Source: Zygnema cylindricum
Taxonomy: Eukaryota > Streptophyta > Zygnematophyceae > Zygnematales > Zygnemataceae
Direction of reading: 5' to 3'
Length of the DNA: 45,408 bases
Assembly (NCBI GenBank): GCA_037447655.1
Contig: JBBHKE010000474.1
Span: 64,001 to 109,408 of the forward strand
The translations under genes and the position numbers were made by a program. Of this stretch, positions 35,001-43,295 are shown one piece after another; within the stretch, counting starts at the first letter, position 1, and each line of letters starts with the position of its first letter. A model generated the notes under the pieces. The model had not been told where the DNA came from. It ran no database searches and worked only from the letters and a program-made list of their open reading frames with translations.

Positions 35001-35062
35001 TCATGCACCATATCTGATGATTCACTTGGAGGGCCATTGCCCCCTGTCAGCCACTTCCACAT
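32025..35062 (-). CDS. Long coiled-coil protein of unknown function
   Basis: Three exons on the minus strand: 35062-34508 (ATG, MWKWLTGGNGPP), 34089-33595 and 33272-32025 (stop), all joined in phase 0 with GT-AG borders, giving about 765 residues. Residues 1-145 are polar and probably disordered. A helical segment (DIWQRFKEDGVFDEVYHYRL) leads into an almost continuous Glu/Lys/Leu coiled coil. Exon 2 is built of KLQEE(K/R)-type units; exon 3 contains a 101-residue tandem duplication. The tail has an acidic patch (STEEEESDEDFDNLQDDFYE), then KTP repeats (TPLKTPLKTPLKTP) and a basic end (SRSKVSRKLQ), a plausible set of CDK-type sites. No membrane segment is present in the spliced form. It could be cytoskeletal, nuclear-matrix or trafficking-related; I do not recognise it. 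Confidence 0.72.
32517..33135 (-). repeat. 303-bp tandem duplication inside the coiled-coil exon
   Basis: The word CGACCAATAAGGC occurs at 32528 and 32831, and about 300 bp after each are largely the same in sequence and frame. Each unit encodes about 101 residues ending near RRDLALLV. A multiple of three was needed to keep the frame, and the coiled-coil register can continue. Confidence 0.8.
33280..33510 (+). repeat. (GA)n-rich intron of the coiled-coil gene
   Basis: The plus strand is GAGAGGGAGA-rich, so in the transcript it is a pyrimidine tract directly before the acceptor at 33273. The long minus-strand frame through it is an artefact. Confidence 0.85.
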
Positions 35063-35260
35063 CCCTTTCCGCTTCTCTTTCTCCCTCTTTCCGCTTCTCT
35101 CTCTCTCTCTCTTTCTGCTTCTCTCTCTCTTCTTCTCTCTCTCGCTCCCTCTCTCTCCCTCTCTCTATCTCCCTACCCTTCTCACTCTCTCTCTCCCTTT
35201 CTTTACTTGTTCTTTTAGTTTCTTCAGTCGCTTCCTCTCCCTCTCCCTCTCTCTCTCTTC
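35063..35260 (+). repeat. (CT)n-rich sequence upstream of the coiled-coil start codon
   Basis: CTCTCTC arrays occupy the presumed 5' untranslated or promoter region of the minus-strand gene, GA-rich in its sense strand. GAGA-type leaders are common in plant promoters, but no transcription start can be placed. Confidence 0.6.
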
Positions 35261-36308
35261 CTACGTATCGGTCTCTATGAAACTATCTGGTTACTGTCCA
35301 CTTGTTTCTTTCGCGGCCTTTCGCTACCCTGCCTCTGGCAGCTTCTGACATTTAATATTTGTTCTTCTCCTTCTGTCTCGCCTTCACTCTTTTCTTTTTA
35401 TATTTCTCTGTTAGCACCTTTTCTCTCTCAATTCGGATAATCTGTCAGCTTGAAAAGCAGCCGAAGAAAAAGCCTGCAATCTTTCTCCTTAGGGCAAAAA
35501 GAAGACACAAGCGACCAGAACTCACGCGCTTCCTTTCCTTTCTTCTGTCCCTTAGTACATGTATGTGATTACTTGCAGGCGACGTGACGTTTTTAGGGTT
35601 CCTGACGTTGTAAGGGATATAACGTACATCATCTTTTACGGGCAGAGGTAGTTTGCTTTTATGATTTGACGGCCTGGATACATTTCAGGGAGCCTGAGTG
35701 AATTTCAACGGCTGAAACGTAACAGGATTCGATACAGGGCAAAACATCCAGGTTTCTATTTTGTTGGACGGACAGGATCATTCAAGAATTTCCTAGTTAA
35801 TAAAAAGCTAAAAACGTTTTGGCCTTCCACCTTCCAAAAGCTTCCGAAAACTAGAAACTTCTTGAGATTTTTGGTTTTCTGACCCGCTTGAAGGTTCCAC
35901 GTGTAGCTGCGATTTTATTGGACTGTCAATAAAAAGTAGGCAGAAATTTGAGGAAGGCATGCTAATTGGCGGAAATGTTCCAGTCAAAAAAAGGAGGTAC
36001 ACCCTCTAACGGTCACCTGGAACTGATTACCAACGGTCCAATTTGACCATAAGCTCCCTCAAACGTTTATTGATGTATTTAGTATTTACACTTTTCAGCA
36101 CCAGCCAGAAATAGGCGGGAAATTAGTTCAAAATTTAGTGAAGCGTTGTACATCGTTTCGAATTTTTCAAAAATATCGCAAACGATACATGCTGATCTTA
36201 TCAGCTCCGTTTCGTACGACGACATATTATCGCATCGATACCAAGCTGCGATAATACGCGATAGGTCATAGAACCTATTCACATGTCAGATGCTATACAG
36301 TAAACCAG
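35261..36308. other. 5' flank of the coiled-coil gene
   Basis: No exon or complete transposon was recognised. GACGTGACG near 35580 and CCACGTGTAG near 35898 are ACGTG-type words. Confidence 0.4.
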
Positions 36309-36359
36309 TAATTATAGGGAATTGCTAATCGCAGAGACGATTTTTGCTGCGCGCAGGTA

Positions 36360-36860
36360 CACCGCGCATCGTAATTAGAGTAATGAAAAAATTAGAGTAA
36401 AAAAAGAGAAAAAAATAATTAGAGTAATTTACTCTAATTTATGTGATAGAGCTGTTTCAAAAAGGAATTTACTCTAATTTATGCGGTGTACTCTAATTTG
36501 GCAAGTTAATATCCTCTACTGTAAATAAGGTATTCGTACAGAATCTGACAAAACGTACAGTTTATCGTCACTATGACGTTCGCAATACGCGTTTTGTTAA
36601 AACGCAGTTACATGATAATGGCCTGTATTAAATCATTATTTGTACTTTTTTACTTATAAAAGTACAATTTTGCACGGTCGGACGTCGTCCGTACTCCACA
36701 CTATTTAAAACTAACATATATTAGAATTAAAAACGCTAATTAAACCTTACCTAAATTAGAATAATGAAAAAATTAGAATCGATTACTCTATTTGATGTGA
36801 TAGTGTCAAAATTTCGAGCGACCGAATTAGAGTAATTTACTCTAATTACGATTCGCGGTG
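36360..36860. mobile_element. TA-flanked MITE in the left foldback arm
   Basis: The terminal repeats CACCGCGCATCGTAATTAGAG and AATTACGATTCGCGGTG are inverted, with TA at 36358-36359 and 36861-36862. The interior repeats ATTAGAGTAATTTACTCTAA palindromes. The right foldback arm preserves the uninterrupted site (CAACTACCTGCG near 39496), which proves insertion. Confidence 0.85.
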
Positions 36861-37405
36861 TAGTTGTCAGAAATTGTACATTTGAAGTACATTTTCGTAC
36901 AAGCTACGTACATTTGAGTTCAGATTTGACGGTCAACCCGTGGAACAAATTTGACTGGCGAAATATTGTAACGGCGGCTAAAAAAGTGTCGCGCTTGCGA
37001 ACGTCGACCGTCATAAAAAAAATACAATTCACACGGCCGACGCAGGTTTACTGGAACAAAACTGCGGCAGCCACATATAAATAAAATGGCTGGGCGCAGG
37101 TAGTTTCTCACTTCACGTGAGCTCCACTGTGAGAGAACACACCGACATTTTGACTTAGCCGCAAAAGTGGAATCTAATCGCGAACCGTTACACTGAACTT
37201 GGACACAAATTGAAGGAGGACGTACAACATGTATAAACTCGCACGAAAAGAAATAAACTTCGTACAAAAAAAAAAGCGTACCCGCGTATAAATATAAATG
37301 AAACTAAGGGTACGCTTTTTTATTTTGTACGAAGTTTATTTCGTTTCGTGCGAGTTTATTCATGTTGTACACTCGTACGTCGTCCTTTAATTTGTGTCTA
37401 AAATC

Positions 37406-38300
37406 TAGTGTTGTGTATCGGTAAGGATTTGCCGATAACCGATATGGGCTTTTTTTCGGGTATCCGATAATCGATATATTGGTACGATATATCGACATTG
37501 GTCTTATCGCCGATAAGTAGCCGATAATATCGGGTACTTATCGGCGATAATGCCGATAACAATAATTATTGGCGATAACTGTACGGACCGTACAGGTAAA
37601 TGTACGGTCTGTACACTCAGCTGTACGTCATATTCTCCGGACGTGTACAAGCATAGAAAGTACCGTAGCCGCCATGAAATCTGTACGATTTTGACACGGA
37701 TCCAGTAAAAACGATGTACCTTTCACATCCGACGCCATGGCTTTGTCCCTTAATTCCTTGAGATCCACTGGGGACCTGCCACGTGTCAATCTGTCGGCTT
37801 TTTTTGGCAAAAGCTGCCAAAAGAGCCATTCGGGATGCCGGCGCTCACGCTGGCCCGTCCGTTCGTGTTTTCTCATTCCAAGTCGTCCGTTCGATTCCGG
37901 CGGCTTGCAGAGTGTTATTTTGCGTCTGTTGTACTTTTGTGTCCGCCATCCTTTTCCAGTTCCATGTTCACCAGTTTTTTAGTAAATTTCCGTACGTCGC
38001 CGTAAATTTTTTGTTCAGTTAACCGGTCAACGTTTATGTGCCGCGTTTACCGTAATAAATTGCAGTTAAACTGTAACGGTACAGAGTTCTATACGTGGCA
38101 TGCCACGCTATATAAAGTCAATAATGTAATACAGTATGTTATAAAGTACTATTGTATGCATACTATATTTTTTTTAAGTTATCGCCGATATGGAATTTGT
38201 TGGTCCCAGACCGATATATCGGAACCTCTGACCGTTCGATAACCGATAACTATCGGTATCGGTGTTATCGCGATAAGTTTTTTACCGATACAGAACACTA
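37406..38300. mobile_element. Non-autonomous hAT-like element, copy 2 (complete, in right foldback arm)
   Basis: The ends are TAGTGTTGTGTATCGG and CCGATACAGAACACTA, with the perfect 8-bp duplication CTAAAATC at 37398-37405 and 38301-38308. The first ~260 bp closely match the inverse of copy 1's right end. The middle differs from copy 1 and has no transposase frame. Confidence 0.85.
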
Positions 38301-38402
38301 CTAAAATCAGTGTAACGGTTCGCGATTAGATTCCACTTTTGCGGCTAAGTCAAAATGTCGGTGTGTGCTCTCACAGTGGAGCTCACGTGAAGTGAGAAAC
38401 TA

Positions 38403-38893
38403 CACCGTGAATCGCTATTAGCGTACATGACGCTAATTGGGGCACCCTTTTTTTTGGGGCAAATTCTCAAATAGAATAAAGTACGCTAAATGTTTTTGCA
38501 CGTTATTTGAGGTACCCCGCTCTATGCGGTTCACAACTGTAATTTAGTGTCCTTTTAAATAGTGTGGTGTACGGACTGTCAGATCTGTACTATTCCGTAC
38601 GTTTTTAAATTTAAAAGTACAGAAAATATAATAATATATAATTGCGTAAATATTTTCCGGCATACGCAGATGTAAAAAAAAAACGCGACGGCGTACGATT
38701 TGAACAATTTCGTACATTTACATGTTTTAGTGTGGACATATTACGTGCCAAATTTTTTTACAAAGCAGTTTACAAATTAGAGTACATGATAAATTAGTAT
38801 CATGGTGTACCCGAAAAAACACAATTTACCGTAAAGTACGCTAATTGTTTCATTACGCTATATTTTTTATTACGCTAATAGCGATTCACGGTG
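38403..38893. mobile_element. TA-flanked MITE in the right foldback arm
   Basis: The ends CACCGTGAATCGCTATTAGC and its inverse are flanked by TA at 38401-38402 and 38894-38895. The left arm shows the empty site GCAGGTAGTTTCTC near 37095. Confidence 0.88.
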
Positions 38894-39117
38894 TACCTGC
38901 GCGCAGCCATTTTATTTATATGTGGCTGCCACAGTTTTGTTCCAGTAAACCTGCGCCGACCGTGTGAATTGTATTTTTTTTTATGACGGTCGACGTTCGC
39001 AAGCGCGACACTTTTTTAGCCGCCGTTACAATATTCCGCCAGTCAAATTTGTTCGACGGGCTGACCATCAAATCTGAACTTAAAAGTACGTAGCTTGTGC
39101 GAAACTGTACTTCAAAT

Positions 39118-39472
39118 CATAGTTCAAAAGTAGGTGACCGTACGCCCATACAATATGCCTATTGTATGCAATATGGCCTTAAGACCCATATTGTATTGAC
39201 CGCAAAATGAAATAAAATAGTAATAGGGTTGAGTTGCACATCGATCGATAGAGAATTAAACGTCATGTCTAAATTTGAAAAAATAATCGGACAAAAAAAT
39301 ATTTTTCTGTGAGTTTTGAGCGACTTTTTATTTTAACCGTCAGATTCGGACGATCTGACGGTCGCTGATGAAAGTAGCGATCTAAGAAGATCACATGAAA
39401 AGCCCATAACACAACTTACGCTAAAGGCGGCCTACAAAAGGCCTACCAAAAAACGCCTACTTTTGAACTATG
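39118..39472. mobile_element. Second hAT-like non-autonomous family, copy B
   Basis: The ends CATAGTTCAAAAGTAGG and CCTACTTTTGAACTATG are flanked by CTTCAAAT at 39110-39117 and 39473-39480. It is nearly identical to copy A at its left end but shorter (355 bp). It interrupts the foldback right arm. Confidence 0.88.
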
Positions 39473-39669
39473 CTTCAAATGTACAATTTCTGACAACTAC
39501 CTGCGCGCAGCAAAAATCGTCCCTGCGATTAGCAATTCCCTAATTATAACATTCCTATGTAAATGCCGGTGAGCAGTCATGCCCTTAAAACTGAATTTCG
39601 TCTCCCTGAGAATACATTGCCGACCGTTTTCATGTGAAAGTGTGAAACAGCTTCTGTCCCACACAGCTA

Positions 39670-39861
39670 CGCTACCCAACGTTATTAGAGTTGATAACAC
39701 TAATTCAGTCGCTACTTTATTGGACTTGAAATCATAAAGTATTAGAAACGCTATTTAAGAGAGTGGACTTTACTATGCCGCGTCTTCCTACAATAAATTG
39801 GTACTATATATTCAACACTACATTACTGTAATTCCTTAACGCTAAATATCGATGGGCAGTG
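39670..39861. mobile_element. TA-flanked MITE, diverged
   Basis: The left end CGCTACCCAACGTTATTAG and the inverse of the right end (CACTGCCCATCGATATTTAG) match imperfectly. TA lies at 39668-39669 and 39862-39863. Length and interior words match, in reverse, the ~195-bp subfamily at 25526. Confidence 0.55.
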
Positions 39862-40210
39862 TAATGCACAGTGTACACTCCGTGCACTTCCGTACGTATG
39901 CTTTAGAATTCTGAATATGTATGCAAATATGTGTCGTACAAACTGCACGAAATTTAAAATTCCCTAACCATTGCGGAATCACACCAAACAATCGCACGTT
40001 TTGTCATTGCAGCAATACGATATACGTCATACGGTATTATTTCTACGTGAAACGGCACTATTTGTCACATGTGAACCATTGAGCCAGCGGTGCAATTTTG
40101 TTCACCATTTCAAGTCTGTTTTTTGGCAGTCCTAGGTTTTTACATTTTAGGGTTCTCTCCTTCACCACTGTCAAATTTGTTCAACTTTAAAACAGGAAAA
40201 CGTTAAGAAA

Positions 40211-40911
40211 ATGGATCCGGCAACGAAAAGCGTCATTGAAAAACAACAGTTTTTCCAATCCGTAAAGAAGTTTACACATTTGAAGTCTCCAGGAGATCGT
40301 GTAACTTCAGTTATCATTCCCATGGCTTTGGTTGGAGTTGCTGGTACTTTGATGGTAAGTAATTTTATTTTTTATATTTACATTAATTTATTTTGCTTTC
40401 TGGCTGATATTTTTTATGAAGCAAATGCACATTGTTCTAGTATTGTTTTTTCTTTTGTCGAAGTCGAATTATTGTATGTACAGTATGGCAGAAGTAGCCA
40501 GATGTACCAAAAGTTTGTGTTAAAGTGGTAGGATAAAAAGAGTAGATGCTTTATGTTTAAGTCCAATCATACTTTGAAGAGTAGCTCTTTTGGCAAATAT
40601 TGGTTAAAGAATCTGCTATCACTTTCTGTATGTCCATTTCTTGTGCTTTATTCTTTTTCTATTTTTTTTTTTTCAGATTTATGTCCCTTTTTTTTGTTTT
40701 TTCTTAATAGTGACCTTCTTACCATTTTAGGGTAAACTGTGACCTTCGTGGCTTCCTTCTGGCATCATAGGGTTTCTGGTTTGTGCCTTTTTGCTTTTTA
40801 GGGTTTGTAGTACCATGGTTTGTTCATTGTCCACTGAAACACGATATCTGAGAATATATGCAGGTCCGGGGATTGTGGAATATGTCGCACGGTATCGGAA
40901 AGATTGAGTAG
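40211..40911 (+). CDS. COX7a-like small subunit of cytochrome c oxidase
   Basis: Two exons, 40211-40354 and 40864-40911 (TAG), encode 63 residues, close to the plant COX7a-like family length. Exon 1 gives MDPATKSVIEKQQFFQSVKK then FTHLKSPGDRVTSVIIPMAL and the start of one membrane helix (VGVAGTLM). Exon 2 gives VRGLWNMSHGIGKIE, the conserved C-terminal motif. The family is a single-span inner-membrane subunit associated with respiratory complex IV. The intron is 509 bp with GTAAGT and ATGCAG borders, phase 0. The first ATG of the frame is used, preceded by GTTAAGAAA. The gene lies 350 bp beyond a MITE and is intact. Confidence 0.88.
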
Positions 40912-42716
40912 GTACTCGGGTTCTGTTATCGATAAACAAGTTACGAGGAGTTTTCTGTTACCGGATTTTGGCAAAATGACTATACCGGATCTTCAACTAA
41001 TGTTAAACAAGTTTGTGGTTGGATTCTTGTGGACGATACATAAAAAACTTATTTGTTTGGAGTATCCTACAGCTTTTTGTCGTCTTTGTTTAAGCATTTG
41101 AGAAGCAATTAAGAGGTCAAGACAGTATGCGGACGGCAAGTACTTTTTTGTACTTTTGCAGGGCCGAGATATGCTAGGCAATCAGCTCTCAGGGCATTTG
41201 TTTCACCTTTCAGGGAACTTTACAAGTTTTAAAGAACAAACTTGTTTCAAACCTTTGCCATTTGGAGACATTCATTCCGTTCCTTGTGAACTTTCTTTGA
41301 TGGATGATATAATTCTTTTAAAAATATGTGTGCTACTTGCCCCCCTCAAGATGTCTTAAGTTCATAGTATCAGAATATGCGATTGTTTATTTTTTTCCTT
41401 TCTTTTTTAAGCTTGCCCTTTTTTTTATTGATCGTAAAAGAAAAGGGCAAATGAAATCTTGTAGAATCTTGACTTGGCGTCAATGTTGCAATAATCTGGC
41501 AGAAATTGGCATTTGTGGATTGATGCCTCCTTTAAATGTTACTTTTTTCTTAAAAGCGGATTTTTTTGGTAGTCCTATTGTGTGCTTTTCAAACATCATT
41601 ATGTGATAGTGGACATTTCACAGTGTGCTCTTGTCAGTTATAGTTCTAATTAGCGTTTCTCAGGGAACAGGTTGGATGTCTAGAACCCATCTGCCTATGG
41701 GTTGAACAATCTGCCTTTCAGAGTGTGTTCTACTCCTTATTTCTTATTTCAATTAGCGATAAGAAGCAATTAGTACGAGAGCTGCTTTACCGGTAATAAT
41801 ATTATTTTGCGCCCAAATGTAAGTGGGTGTTTGTGAGCCGCAAAAAGTAGCTGCTCGCAAAAAGGAAAGAGAAACAATTAATGTAAAAAATGCTATCTTC
41901 TGTTCAGAGGGGCAGATAAAAACATAACTTCATTAGTGTTGTTATCTAACAGCGATTTATGGTGTACATTTCTTCCATATGCCTGTTTTGCCCTGTGTTA
42001 TTGATTGTCGGTTTTTATTCAATATCAAGAAGTCACACTGGTTGTGAAGAAATAAGGAATTGTACAAGAAAGTCTCCCCTTTGAAAATAAAACTGTAAGC
42101 CGTTTAGCAAATTCAGTATAGAACATATCTTTTCCAAGCTCATGCTGAGACTGGCAACAGATGTACTTTCATTAGAACTGCAACTCATAGCCAAAATTAC
42201 TAAAGTTTCTTGCAATGGAACAAGAGCTGAACAAAAACGTCGTCTAACTTCATTACTTTCCTATTTGAGAGCGTTGAACTCTAATGAAAATGACAATATG
42301 ATCTTGTATTAATTCCCAGAATGATCCTAGACGGACTGAGTTAAGTTTCTGTGGCTTGGTTTGCATTTTTGTGCTTTCAGCATTGAAACAGTGTTCCTTC
42401 TTGTTTATTCCATTGAGACATTATTAAGTCGCTTGAGCAAAACCAAATATGTACATATTTAGGTCTGCTAGGAGGATGTCAAGTTTGTGGCATTTCAGGT
42501 CTTATAGCCCATTAGCTCCTTCATAATATCAGCTCTTTTCAAAAAGAACACACCTTGTAGACCCCACACCACCTTTTGAGGCTACAGCACAAGACAAGAT
42601 CTTAATAACAGGATATGATCATCTATGGGGACAAACAAATTTTAAAGGCGTTTTGGTTCCAATACCAGCCTATTAAATCCATTACACACATTGTGAATAT
42701 GGTCAACAACTTCAGG
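40912..42716. other. Intergenic region between COX7a-like and the minus-strand kinase-hub gene
   Basis: No exon was recognised. A MITE-like terminus (TTAGTGTTGTTATC...AGCGATTTATGGTG-TA, ending 41964) appears without a partner. A minus-strand AATAAA at about 42019 is a further candidate polyadenylation site. Confidence 0.4.
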
Positions 42717-42722
42717 TTTATT
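42717..42722 (-). promoter_or_regulatory. Candidate polyadenylation signal of the kinase-hub gene
   Basis: AATAAA on the minus strand, about 575 bp downstream of the stop codon at 43296. Plant signals are loose, so the call is tentative. Confidence 0.3.
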
Positions 42723-43295
42723 AAGGGCGACAGATTTTTAAAAAATCAGACCTGATCAAGTGTTTCATAAGATCAGAAGGTATCATTCACACAAAAGACA
42801 AGAGACAGATATGATTCATGAAAAAGTTTACTGGGGGGGTCAAAAACACATACGAAATTGTCAAGCACATTGCACAATACTGTGTATATATTTCTTACCA
42901 GCCGCAGAAAATAAAACAGAAGACTAGAAACAATGACAAAAATGAACGAACAATGTGTTAAAATGTTTGTCAACTGAAGCCGATACTTTTGATGCAACAA
43001 AAGGCACTCAACAGCACTTCGTCTCATATTTCTGACGTGCTTAGGAGAATCCTCTCTCTCCTAAATGAATAGCCGAGATTCTACAGAAAAACAAGAAAAA
43101 TGAGAAGAAAAAAATAATCCAATTGGCCTCGACTACTTGAACATTCCAAAGAAATAATGGTGCAAAAGGGGCACTGTCACTTTATGAAAAAGTCAACGCT
43201 TTTAAAAATGGCTTCCCTATTGAAAGAAACTAGTACTACATGGGCCTTTCACTCCGAGAGGACAGGAACGGAACGGTAAAAAACCCATTAAAACC

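Larger units (their letters stand above)
36317..39540. mobile_element. Foldback transposon with ~470-bp arms, carrying four nested insertions
   Basis: The ends are GGGAATTGCTAATCGCAG and its inverse, flanked by TAATTATA at 36309-36316 and 39541-39548. The centre is a 24-nt loop at 37284-37307, flanked by AAAAAGCGTACCC and its inverse. After removing the four insertions with their duplications, the left arm is about 464 bp and the right about 474 bp, and they are inverted copies throughout. No coding frame is present. Its transcript would form a very long hairpin. The 8-bp duplication points to hAT or a related superfamily. Confidence 0.85.

Noticed and set aside
41928-41964. Complete MITE ending at 41964
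   Set aside because: The right terminus is convincing, but no inverted left partner was found within 500 bp, so no element is called.
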